Shown here piece after piece: positions 20,193 through 28,600 of a DNA stretch of 64,000 nt. The translations under genes were made by a program, and so were the position numbers. Within the stretch, counting starts at the first letter, position 1, and the number at the start of each line of letters is the position of its first letter. The stretch is from Platerodrilus igneus (taxonomy: Eukaryota > Arthropoda > Insecta > Coleoptera > Lycidae). A model generated the notes under the pieces. It did no database searches, was not told the origin of the DNA, and saw only the letters and a program-made list of their open reading frames with translations. The stretch covers positions 283,001-347,000 of the forward strand of contig JARFIW010001254.1 in assembly GCA_036346225.1 (NCBI GenBank), written 5' to 3'.

Positions 20193-20548
20193 GCAAGTTA
20201 CCTCGAAGAGCTCTCACCGATGTAGATATAAGGAAACACGCATCTAACATTCCTCATTTTCGCAACGTCTTTTCTAGAGATCAGTTACAGAAGATTAGAC
20301 CGCATGTCAACGAATCTGGAGTGATTAATTTGGATACTACCAAAGGTTCGGGCACACATTGGGTGGGGTACCGAAAACGTGGAAATAGCGTGTATTACTA
20401 CGATTCGTTTGGAGACTTGAGACCGCCGGAAGAAGTAAAGAGATATTTTCGAGGTTGTAAAATTTACTACAACAGTGCACCGGAGCAGACTTACAACACA
20501 TACAATTGTGGACATTTAGTGTTAAAGTTTCTTAGTGACAATGGCTAA
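20174..20548 (+). CDS. PRO: Adenain-like cysteine protease, no ATG, -1 frame of preceding gene
   Basis: Open in frame from 20,174 to the TAA at 20,546. Catalytic features of adenovirus-type maturation proteases are present: His in 'GTHWVGY', 'YYYDSFGDLRPP' with the acidic residue, Gln in 'APEQTYNTYNCGHL' and the nucleophile Cys in 'NCGHL'. By family it cleaves capsid proteins during assembly. No ATG exists in frame anywhere upstream of the catalytic His; GTG 20,321 would remove part of the fold. The open frame overlaps the previous gene and is entered exactly by a -1 shift at the slippery site 20,183-20,189. Alternatives are a lost start codon or non-AUG initiation. Confidence 0.85.
   Translation, partial: KSIKKLSKLPRRALTDVDIRKHASNIPHFRNVFSRDQLQKIRPHVNESGVINLDTTKGSGTHWVGYRKRGNSVYYYDSFGDLRPPEEVKRYFRGCKIYYNSAPEQTYNTYNCGHLVLKFLSDNG
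20183..20189 (+). promoter_or_regulatory. Candidate -1 ribosomal frameshift site (A_AAA_AAC)
   Basis: The heptamer AAAAAAC is phased as A AAA AAC in the frame of the PLA2-like gene and is followed at once by its TAA stop; slipping by -1 enters the protease frame. I saw no strong downstream stem, only a weak AGAGCTCT self-complementary segment at 20,207-20,214. The same heptamer also occurs by chance in the capsid gene near 21,980, so sequence alone is not proof. Confidence 0.45.
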
Positions 20549-21275
20549 AACAGTGAGCGTGTTCGGGTATGGTAATGTCATATCGACAGGATCCATTTAC
20601 CCACCAATTAAATTGAAACAAGACGGTGAATATGCTTTGGGTCTAGTGGGACTGTACACCTGTAACACTGTGCAAAACATACATTCAGGAAACAATAACT
20701 TATACTTTAACGATCCAGAGCATCGCAGAATAACCATTGAACCTGGATCATACGAATTAGAAGAAATAAATGCATATATACAGGATGTTTTCAAAAAATG
20801 GTTCAGTCAGAAGCCGGACATCAACGAGAACATTGAAAAATATTTTAAACTGAGTGCCAACAATAATACATTAAAGTGTTCTATACGAAGCAGTATACCG
20901 ATAGATTTTGGGGCAAACCGTAAAAACAATATTGGAAGCATCTTGGGGTTTACCAACCGCAAATTGGCCGCAGATACCGTACATATCGCTAATCAGCAAG
21001 TGAACATAATATCGGTCTCAAACATTTTTGTGGAAACCAATATCACCAGCGGATCGTTCAGAAACAATTTTCTTACCCACAGCATATTCGAATTCAGTCT
21101 ATTTGTACCATCCGGGTATAATCTGGAAACGGAACCTAACCACGTCATATATTATCCGCTGAGCGTGACAGAAATTGATAATATTACAATCAGACTAGTC
21201 GATCATTTGGGTGAATTGGTAAACTTTTCCCCGGAAACATACACCTGTGTAAGACTGGAAATAAAAAGTAACTGA
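20541..21275 (+). CDS. Penton-like minor capsid protein (single jelly roll)
   Basis: 244 aa from ATG 20,541, which overlaps the protease stop by 8 bp. Contains 'VSVFGYGNVISTGSIYPPI', 'YALGLVGLYTCNTVQNI' and 'FEFSLFVPSGYNLETEPNH', blocks I know from the minor capsid (penton) proteins of insect Polintons. By family it forms the five-fold vertices of the virion. The protein is beta-rich with no membrane segment, consistent with a jelly roll. The frame is intact. A Met two codons into an upstream extension (GTG 20,535) is less likely. Confidence 0.85.
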   Translation: MAKTVSVFGYGNVISTGSIYPPIKLKQDGEYALGLVGLYTCNTVQNIHSGNNNLYFNDPEHRRITIEPGSYELEEINAYIQDVFKKWFSQKPDINENIEKYFKLSANNNTLKCSIRSSIPIDFGANRKNNIGSILGFTNRKLAADTVHIANQQVNIISVSNIFVETNITSGSFRNNFLTHSIFEFSLFVPSGYNLETEPNHVIYYPLSVTEIDNITIRLVDHLGELVNFSPETYTCVRLEIKSN

Positions 21276-21277
21276 AA

Positions 21278-21439
21278 ATGCCCATCGATTTTGTATATAA
21301 AACACGCTACAACACCCCCAGACGACTAGTAGTGACTACGACATCAAAGCGTCAAGTTGTCGAGAGACTTACAGCAGAAGAAATACGTTTCTTAAAGTCT
21401 TTGGGGTTAGAAGTTATAAATGATGGTAGGCAGAAGTAA
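21278..21439 (+). CDS. 53-aa small Polinton ORF
   Basis: Starts MPIDFVYKTRYNTPRR just 2 bp after the penton stop and overlaps the start of the major capsid gene by 20 bp. The C-terminus reads 'RLTAEEIRFLKSLGLEV', a compact amphipathic helix. The tight fit between two capsid genes and the composition argue for a real small gene; I have a weak memory of similar short ORFs at this position in other Polintons. Function unknown, possibly a virion or scaffolding peptide. Confidence 0.6.
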   Translation: MPIDFVYKTRYNTPRRLVVTTTSKRQVVERLTAEEIRFLKSLGLEVINDGRQK

Positions 21440-22752
21440 ACGCAGCCTAGATCTCCACGGTGATGAAAACGTTAAACTTGGAAGGCTTAAATATGAGGAC
21501 GTGCCCAAATTGGATGTGTTTGGAGGTTATAAATTAGACGAAACCATAATAAAGGAAGATTATTATACATATCTTCCCTTTACATTGAACGCAGATAACA
21601 ACGATCGAATTTCAATTGAAATCCAGAGCAGTGACAACATCACATACCCCCATGAAAGTTTCATATTTATAAAGGGTACCTATAAACCTACGGAAACATT
21701 AAGAGAAGCGTCAACAACTGTAGACCCGATTAGAGCAGCAGAACCAGACCCTAAAGCTTACGAATTTACTAGAAATGCGCCATATTTTCTGTTTGAGGAA
21801 ATTCAATACAAATTGGGTAATAATCAAATAATAGATGTCTGTCGAATCCCTGGAATTACAAGAACTATTAAAGGTTTAGTATCCATGGAAGAATCAGAAA
21901 CAAAATCTATTACACATACCGGGTGGAAGCCCGATACCATATTCCAAGATGGACGGTTTAGTTGTGCTATACCGCTAAAAAACCATTTTTGGGTTGTTTT
22001 TTGAAGATTACAAGAAAACTATCGTTAACATGCCTCAAGAGCTGATTTTAATCAGATCCAAGTCGGACGTAAATTGCTACAAGTCGATTGGAAATACAGT
22101 AACGTTCAAAATACAACGTATTTCATGGGAGGTTCCGCATATAACATTAAGTGACTTCGCCAAGGCGTCACTGCTTTCGGAAATGCAAAATCAATCATCT
22201 ATAATGGTTGCATTCAGAAAATGGGAACTACACGAATTACCTTCTCTAACACAACCAAAGTCGCAAGTATGGAGAATTAAAGTATCGAACGAAACAGAGA
22301 AGGCTCGGTGGATATTACTGGCGCTGCAAAATGGGAAGTATGACAGGAAAGAAGAAAATGCTACAAGCTTTACGAATGCCAACATAACCAATGTCAAAGT
22401 GTTTTTAAACTCTCAGATGTTCCCTCAAGGTCGATTAAATTTGGATTTCGAGCAGAATGACTACTTGCCAGCGTACCTGTCTTATGCATCTTTTATGGAA
22501 AAATACTACCCGAACAAATCGTCAAATAAATGTTTAATGGACTACAACAGGTTTAAGGAATCACCTGTCTTTGTAATCGACTGTCGTCATCAATTTGAAA
22601 GCATCAAGGATGCAACGGTTGATGTAAGAATGGAATTAGAAGCTTCAAGAAATTTTGAACCGTCGATGAAGGCTTATGCTTTAATTATACATGACTCTAT
22701 GTTTGAATATAATCCGTTTACGGAAATTGTTAATAGATTTATTCACAATTAG
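21420..22752 (+). pseudogene. Double-jelly-roll major capsid protein, frameshifted
   Basis: Two overlapping frames, 21,420-22,004 and 21,994-22,752, together the usual length of about 440 aa for Polinton major capsid proteins. Frame 1 has 'LDVFGGYKLDETIIKEDYY' and 'APYFLFEEIQYKLGN'; frame 2 has 'EDYKKTIVNMPQELILIRS', 'YLPAYLSYASFMEKYYP' and a C-terminal jelly-roll strand series. By family it is the hexon-forming shell protein. The frame changes by +1 around the A6/T5/T6 runs at 21,977-22,003, so this is a one-base indel or a homopolymer error. The heptamer A_AAA_AAC is present but a -1 slip would enter the wrong frame. Confidence 0.9.
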
Positions 22753-22854
22753 ACATTTTGTATATATTTTTTTAATAAAATAGTATAAAATCTATGTTGT
22801 TTTAATATTAATAAGATTTTTTGGTGATCCAACGCAGTTTCTCACGTACTCCGG
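22753..22854. terminator. 3' end of capsid transcript region
   Basis: AATAAA at 22,774-22,779, about 22 bp after the capsid stop, is a likely polyadenylation signal. Nothing else is seen before the minisatellite. Confidence 0.45.
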
Positions 22855-22958
22855 TGTACGCCTAAGCACGCCTGTGCCCATGAGCACCCCTGCGCGTGCG
22901 CACCCCTGCCCATGCGCACCCCTGCGCGTGCGCACTCCTGCCCATGCCGGTATATAAG
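22855..22958 (+). promoter_or_regulatory. ATPase promoter: NRF-1-like minisatellite plus TATA box
   Basis: Imperfect 16-bp units in the inverse sense of 763-888. TGCGCGTGCGCA at 22,891-22,902 and 22,923-22,934 fit the NRF-1 consensus exactly on the - strand (TGCGCACGCGCA), and 22,907-22,918 is one base off; the three sites are spaced 16 bp. TATATAAG follows at 22,951-22,958, 47 bp before the ATPase ATG. Binding by the insect NRF-1 homologue (Ewg) is inference. Confidence 0.6.
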
Positions 22959-23004
22959 GGAATATTATTTTCAATTTGAATCGGTTTAAACTTATATTTG
23001 AAAG

Positions 23005-23871
23005 ATGTACACCAAGGAATCTTTAGAGAAAGCAGTTAGTGAAATACAAAAGGGTATAAGTGTTAACTCTACAAGTAGGTTATATGGTATACCCAGAAGA
23101 ACGTTAAGCAGGCATTTGGATCTCCGTAAACCTCAAAAGAAGAATGGTGCTCCTAGGTCGGAAAATTTGAGAGACACGGGCGATGCTATACAAGAAGTTA
23201 AAATACCTATACAGAATTATAACTTTGCTATTGCTAGGGCAAGAGAGAATGATAAACATGGTTCATTGTTCCCGTCTAACATACGAGCTATCTTCGCGGG
23301 ACCATCGAGTTGTGGGAAGACTAACGCTTTAATATCGCTGATCCTGCACGAGAACGGTCTTAGATTCCAAAATGTGTATGTATTTTCGAAAAGTTTATAT
23401 CAACCGAAATACGAATTGTTAAGAAACGTTTTTACACCATTAAAAGAAGAAATTGGGTACCATGAGTTTGAAAATTACGATGATTTGATTGAACCCAGAG
23501 ATACCAAAGAAGATTCAATTATGGTTTTCGATGATATACCTGTAAACGAGCAAAGTAAAGTCACTCAATTTTTCTCGTTCGGCCGACATAAAGCAATAGA
23601 TTCGTTCTATCTATGTCAAACTTACGCTAGTGCCTTAAAACATAGACTCAGAGATAACGCCAATGTAATCGCATTATGGAAACAGGATGATACAAACCTT
23701 CGCCATATCTTTTCGGATCATATAAGTGGTGACATGACATATCCGAAATTTAAAGAAATGTGTTTACAGTGTTGGGGTGACTCAAAACATAATTTTATAA
23801 CTATTGTGAAAGATTTTGATTTGGATAATGGTCGATATAGGAAGAATTTCGACGAGTATATAAATATTTGA
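23005..23871 (+). CDS. ATP: FtsK/HerA-type packaging ATPase with N-terminal Psq-like HTH
   Basis: 288 aa, by family the motor that packages the element's DNA into capsids. Walker A 'GPSSCGKT' at residues 99-106, Walker B 'IMVFDD' at 172-177, and family blocks 'NVYVFSKSLYQPKYELL' and 'FSFGRHKAIDSFYLCQTYA'. The first 42 residues ('YTKESLEKAVSEIQKGISV', 'SRLYGIPRRTLSRHL') form a pipsqueak-type helix-turn-helix normally found in pogo-like transposases and transcription factors. The linker to the ATPase core is about 30 residues. Other Polinton ATPases that I recall start near the 'NFAIARAR' segment, so the HTH looks like an added DNA-binding domain. Confidence 0.92.
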   Translation: MYTKESLEKAVSEIQKGISVNSTSRLYGIPRRTLSRHLDLRKPQKKNGAPRSENLRDTGDAIQEVKIPIQNYNFAIARARENDKHGSLFPSNIRAIFAGPSSCGKTNALISLILHENGLRFQNVYVFSKSLYQPKYELLRNVFTPLKEEIGYHEFENYDDLIEPRDTKEDSIMVFDDIPVNEQSKVTQFFSFGRHKAIDSFYLCQTYASALKHRLRDNANVIALWKQDDTNLRHIFSDHISGDMTYPKFKEMCLQCWGDSKHNFITIVKDFDLDNGRYRKNFDEYINI

Positions 23872-23908
23872 CATTATTCAAAAACAGTTAGTTCTCATCC
23901 AAAGTTTC

Positions 23909-24829
23909 ATGATGACGGACGTTAACAATTTTATTGCGAATAAACGCAGTCTTCATCTTATGCAGGATGCTGTACGAAAAAAGTTTGTAGCGTACAAAAA
24001 GGGAGATGCTACATCTCAGCAAAAATTCAAAGAAGTGCACAAACAATTGATCGATCCACTGCAAATAACCGCTTCCCAGTTGCAATCGATCACCAAAAAA
24101 ATTCCCATACCTACAACAAAGGTTAAAGTCGAAGACATGGACGTACCTATAAAGAAAATTAAGCAACTCGTTCCAGAAGAACCGTTCCATCTTTACTATG
24201 CGGATGTGTTAGCTAGAGACGAAGACGAAAATATTGACAAATCAATTTATGGAGTAAAGTATAATGCGGAAACCGATACATGGAGTTTGTGGAAAAGTGT
24301 ATTGATAATTAACCCGGAAACTAGCGATATAACATTAAACAATGTGATATATCCAGGTACGAGGGGTTTATACAATCTGCTGGTTTACAAAGACATCAGC
24401 CCCGAAGATGGCGATTTTAATTTGCATGAAGATATGCCGAATTACTTGGAAATGATCAAATCTGTGTCGATTTTGAGAAGAAAGTTTAACCCATTTGCGG
24501 TGCACGATTTAAGCGGATTTCCAACAAATAACAAAAAGTTTAACAAATATGTGCAAAAATATCTCACCGAATTTCGGAGGAATCCCGAAAGAAAACAGCC
24601 AAAGAGAAGAAAACAGTCTAAGGGAGCGGGTTTAGGCTTTTCTAATCGGTTTTACAAAAGTTTAAATTCAAAACCGGTGCAATATGTCTACTGGAATAAT
24701 GTACATGAACTTGTGGATCGGCTGAGATTGTTGAACGCATCCAACCGAGCTGGAAATACAAGCGAGGAAAACATTAACGAGATGGTGTCCATAATAGAAG
24801 AGTTGAGAGAAGAAGGTATAATACAGTGA
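23909..24829 (+). CDS. DUF8207-like Polinton protein, 306 aa
   Basis: Helical Lys-rich N-terminus (possible coiled coil, residues 10-60), then a globular region with 'YGVKYNAETDTWSLW' and 'YPGTRGLYNLLVYKDI', and a C-terminal 'YWNNVHELVDRLRLLNAS' and 'EIIEELREEGII'-type ending (here 'SIIEELREEGIIQ') that I recognise from the DUF8207 family common in invertebrate Polintons. Function is unknown; a basic K/R patch at 245-262 suggests nucleic-acid contact. Intact, 38 bp after the ATPase stop. Confidence 0.8.
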   Translation: MMTDVNNFIANKRSLHLMQDAVRKKFVAYKKGDATSQQKFKEVHKQLIDPLQITASQLQSITKKIPIPTTKVKVEDMDVPIKKIKQLVPEEPFHLYYADVLARDEDENIDKSIYGVKYNAETDTWSLWKSVLIINPETSDITLNNVIYPGTRGLYNLLVYKDISPEDGDFNLHEDMPNYLEMIKSVSILRRKFNPFAVHDLSGFPTNNKKFNKYVQKYLTEFRRNPERKQPKRRKQSKGAGLGFSNRFYKSLNSKPVQYVYWNNVHELVDRLRLLNASNRAGNTSEENINEMVSIIEELREEGIIQ

Positions 24830-24857
24830 GCTCAGTAAATAATTACACAGTTTTAAA

Positions 24858-25532
24858 ATGCCTATCGATCGCTTCGGATGTTCAGAGCGTAAAGATGCTG
24901 ATATTCGACGCGGTCCTCCAGGTCGAGGATTTGTGCTAACGTTGGATGGTGATGGGTACGATATGCAGCAAAGAAGGTTAGTGAATTCATCAGACCCGAA
25001 AGAAGATAGTGATTGTGTTAATCAGAGAAGCACTATAGTATTCAAGTCTGGAGAAGAAACAATTAGTTTTCGTAAAAGAAGGCTAGTTGATGTAATGGAT
25101 CCTAAAGAAGATAGTGATTGTGTTAATAAGAAATCTGTAATCAAGCTCGTGAATCAAGCCTTTTCATACTGTCTAAAAAGTTCTGATGATATACAACGTA
25201 AAGATAAAGCCTTCAATGCGAGAAACCAGCGTATCGCAATGCTTGCTCAACCAGTTGAGCCATCTGATGCAGTTAATAAACAGTATGTAAATGAAAAATT
25301 AGATAAGCTTGTATCTGACTTTAAAACGTTTATACAGTTTTTTATTAATTTGACTGCAACTTCTGAGACAAATGAGAAGGAGCTCGGTCTTGCAATAGCA
25401 TCGATTTACGAGACGTCACCAGCAGCTATAAAAAACAAATACTACAAACCAAAGCTTCAGTTTATGTCAAAGGTGCAATTGGATAAAGATAACCCTATTA
25501 GTTTAGCAACAGTGTTAAGCAAAAATGAGTAA
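24858..25532 (+). CDS. Fibre-like protein with three repeated motifs
   Basis: 224 aa. Starts 'MPIDRFG' and a Gly/Pro patch 'GPPGRGFVL', then three copies of a motif of the form RRL-x4-DP-xED-xD-xVNK: residues 39-57, 74-92 and 124-142, the last as 'QPVEPSDAVNKQYV', followed by a helical segment (142-165) likely to trimerise. The DP...DAVNK-YV motif is typical of phage and virus fibre/collar shafts, so a vertex-fibre role is inferred. Overlaps the integrase start by 8 bp. Confidence 0.7.
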   Translation: MPIDRFGCSERKDADIRRGPPGRGFVLTLDGDGYDMQQRRLVNSSDPKEDSDCVNQRSTIVFKSGEETISFRKRRLVDVMDPKEDSDCVNKKSVIKLVNQAFSYCLKSSDDIQRKDKAFNARNQRIAMLAQPVEPSDAVNKQYVNEKLDKLVSDFKTFIQFFINLTATSETNEKELGLAIASIYETSPAAIKNKYYKPKLQFMSKVQLDKDNPISLATVLSKNE

Positions 25533-26454
25533 AGAAATCATCGTTAAGGAATTATTTAAACCTGCAAGAAAAAAATTTCAGCGTCGTCATACAAATCTGA
25601 AACGTGTGAAACGTGATCTTATCCAATCGGACTTGTGCGAAATGCAACCTTACTCGCGTGTGAACAATGGGTACAGATATATTGTAATAGCAGTGGACTG
25701 TTTCACAAAATATGCTTTAGCAGAACCTTTAAAAAATAAAACTGGATCAGAAGTTACAAATGCTGTGAAAAAAATATTGGGCAAAATGCTGCAAGGAGAA
25801 AATAACTTAAAAATCAATCTACAAACGGATTTTGGGAAAGAGTATTACAACCGCTGGTTTAAAAATCTTATGCAAAAATATAAGATAAACCATTACTCCA
25901 CGTATTCTGCAATCAAAGCTAGCATGGTCGAGCGGTTGATTAGAACAATCAAAAACAAATTGTACAGAAGATTTTACTTACAAGGTAGTCATAAATGGGT
26001 GAATATTTTGCCTAAGGTTATGGAAGAATACAATAATACACCGCATCGGGCTATTAACATGACACCTATGGAGGCAGAAGAACATCCGGAAAGAATAAAA
26101 CTTTACACCGCTAACAGCGTTTCTAAAAGTTACAAGAAGTTGTATAAGGTTGGAGACATTGTGCGTATCTCAAAATATAAAGCAGTATTCGATCGAGGAT
26201 TTCACCCAAACTGGGGTACAGAACTATTCAAAATTGTTAAAGTACAACAAACGAGACCGACAACCTATCTGCTACAAGATTTGGAAAGTCGGCCAATTCT
26301 AGGTGCTTTTTACGGCGATGAAATTCAGCTCACAGCAGCACCCGACACGTACTTAGTGGAAAAAGTTTTACGGAAACGGAAGCACGGGCGCGAATTATTA
26401 GTGTCGTGGTTGGGGGATGGTAAAAGTTGGATTAAGAAAACAGACTTGCTTTAG
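25525..26454 (+). CDS. INT: Retroviral-type integrase (rve) with chromodomain-like tail
   Basis: 309 aa, by family catalyses insertion and makes the 6-bp duplication seen here. The DDE triad is visible: D36 in 'IQSDLCEMQPY', D102 in 'LQTDFGKEYYN' and E136 in 'SMVERLIRTIKNK'; D102-E136 spacing is 34. 'DCFTKYALAEPLKNKTG' and 'NNTPHRAINMTPMEA' are conserved blocks. The C-terminus (274-309, 'YLVEKVLRKRKHGRELLVSW...W') resembles a chromodomain. The N-terminal zinc finger of retroviral integrases is absent. The start ATG lies inside the stop region of the preceding gene. Confidence 0.95.
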   Translation: MSKEIIVKELFKPARKKFQRRHTNLKRVKRDLIQSDLCEMQPYSRVNNGYRYIVIAVDCFTKYALAEPLKNKTGSEVTNAVKKILGKMLQGENNLKINLQTDFGKEYYNRWFKNLMQKYKINHYSTYSAIKASMVERLIRTIKNKLYRRFYLQGSHKWVNILPKVMEEYNNTPHRAINMTPMEAEEHPERIKLYTANSVSKSYKKLYKVGDIVRISKYKAVFDRGFHPNWGTELFKIVKVQQTRPTTYLLQDLESRPILGAFYGDEIQLTAAPDTYLVEKVLRKRKHGRELLVSWLGDGKSWIKKTDLL

Positions 26455-26576
26455 TATCATCCAGATAATTACCCGGTTGAAAAAATCATAAAAGGAGGGA
26501 GTAAAGTCCCTTAACTGGATATATAGGAGAGATTTGCTTAGAACCCCATTTCCATCTGTGATTTGAAGCAGGAAGC

Positions 26577-27035
26577 ATGTGTTTCATAATCGATTTACAA
26601 GGATATCAATACAAAACTAGTGATTTCTATTGCAAGGAGATTGCCATTTTGGATGTAGCGAAGAATGTAATATGGCATGAGATTCTGGACATGGCTGTGG
26701 AGTATAACACCCTAAGTGATGATTTCAAAAAGCAAGTTCGGTGGTTAAAGCAAAGAATCCATGGGCTTAGCTGGGATGAGCAGTCCATAAGCGGATATAC
26801 AAATGTAGGCGATTTGCTGAAAGAAGTCATACCACCCGATGCTACTATCTATGTTAAAGGCGAACAGAAAAGACAGTTACTATCAAAATATTTATCAAAC
26901 AACATTTTAAACATGGAAAGTGTATTCTCACTTCCAAGGCTCAAAGAATTAAGAAGATTCGGTAATAGGTACAATCACTGTTTAAACCATTGTTTGAATA
27001 ATTTAAGCTGTTCTAAAAAAACGTATTGCTATTGA
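26577..27035 (+). CDS. 152-aa Polinton protein, possibly RNase H-fold related
   Basis: Begins 'MCFIIDLQGYQYKTSDFYCKE', a pattern (I-D-x-QG near the N-terminus, then 'KEIAILD', 'VRWLKQRIHGLSW', 'TIYVKGEQKRQLL') I associate with a family of short arthropod mobile-element proteins with an RNase H/exonuclease-like topology. That assignment is memory-based and weak. The C-terminus has several His and Cys (H-x-LNH-x3-N-x-SC). A TATATAG at 26,520-26,526 lies 50 bp upstream. AATAAA follows the stop. Confidence 0.6.
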   Translation: MCFIIDLQGYQYKTSDFYCKEIAILDVAKNVIWHEILDMAVEYNTLSDDFKKQVRWLKQRIHGLSWDEQSISGYTNVGDLLKEVIPPDATIYVKGEQKRQLLSKYLSNNILNMESVFSLPRLKELRRFGNRYNHCLNHCLNNLSCSKKTYCY

Positions 27036-28600
27036 GGTCCTTTGTTAATGTATTAAATTTTTAATAAAATATTTTGTGAGAATTGTTTTATTTATCTTAG
27101 CTAAAAAGCATACCTTTAAAATTTGGAAAAATTTATCTGTAAAACGGCGCATTACTTTGGAAAAATTAATGTTTTAAAATACAAATAAGAACCAATAACA
27201 GAATACATAATAATTGGTGTTTGCAAATAAATTCAGTTCTACTTTAATAAAAAAAAAAAAAATGTAAACTTACCTTAAATCTTCCTTCAAAACTTTCCAC
27301 AAAATAACTACGCGAAACAACGGTTTAAAATTTCGATGTACTTTAACACAAAAGCGTGCGAAACTAATAGAATTTCTTTTAATAACATCGCGTTATATAC
27401 GTTTTTAAATCCGTTAATTATACTACTAAATGAGGTTTGTATTTTCCCTAAATATGTGCTGGTTACCTTGTGTGAATCCTCGGCAATTATATTCCGATTT
27501 CTAATGCACAAACATAATTAATAGAAAGTCCAAGAAAAGAAATTATAAACAGCTTTTCACATGATCGTTAAGAATCTAGAATATTTGCTGGATTACAAAT
27601 AATTACAAATGAATTAATACTACATTGGAAGTTTCGAAAATATTGAATTATAATGCTTCTACCGCGTCACGTACGGTAATTTAGGTAATTGATGTAGAAT
27701 ATCAATATGTAATAAGACCCATTTACTTTCAGTACTTAATGTGGTTTATTACATTTGGATAATTCTGAAATTTAGGTAGTTAATGATGTCATACACAAAA
27801 TTTCTAATTAACATGCTTGGTATTTCTGAACTGCACCAAACAGAACGTTTGTATTTTAAAGAATATTATTTCTGAACTTTTATATTAATTTTGTAAAACA
27901 TTATTATATTATGTAGAAGTATTTAAAATTTAATTCTTTATTAGCAACTATCCTGTAAACAATAGCATGATATAAAACACCGTTTTACCTTTATAAGAAT
28001 GTAGCAGGAGTCATCCGCTTTCACTATTATAATTGCATTAACAAGGTATTACAAATTTAAAGCAAGATTTGGTGATAGATGCGAGCACTGTAGAAAGTAC
28101 CTTGTGTTATTATTAATCTACAAGTAATTATGCGGGGTTTCTAATGTACGTCATTGAAACATATTTTTTGTATTCTCAAATATACACTCAATAATATAAT
28201 TAATAGAAAGAAATTATATACGGCTTTCACTGGTATTTCACATGATTGTAAAGACAGTAGTTTTGAAGCGATATGGTGTTTTCTAGAATATTTGCTGGAT
28301 TACGTGTTACGTACTTAGTAAAATTTTAAACCTGAAAATTGATAGCTGTTTTTAAAATTTTAAAAGTCATGGTTTTGAATATTAAACAATGACTAGTCGA
28401 AGAAAACTATTTGTTAGGTTTGTTTACAAAGCAAATAGCAAATTTAGATATTTGAGAGCTTAAAGTATAATTTTGCAGGGTGTGGTCCGATTTTAAATCT
28501 GTTTGCAGATTCGGATTCTGCATAAAATTCTAGACTAATTTAATGTATCGCATGACTAAAAAAATTTATAAGAACGCTCAAAAGTCGCTACAGGTAAGAA
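27036..28600. other. Polinton right non-coding region
   Basis: 1.5 kb, AT-rich, no supported gene. It contains AATAAA at 27,063, a weak internal repeat (27,510-27,600 resembles 28,195-28,310, sharing AGAATATTTGCTGGATTAC) and one extra copy of the terminal-repeat motif CTAGTCGAAGAAAACTATTTG at 28,393-28,413. Confidence 0.5.

Noticed and set aside
21977..21984. A_AAA_AAC in the major capsid gene as a programmed frameshift
   Set aside because: A -1 slip there leads to the wrong frame; the observed change is +1, so a simple indel fits better.
27336..27521. 61-codon ORF in the Polinton right spacer
   Set aside because: No domain, no promoter signal, AT-driven composition.
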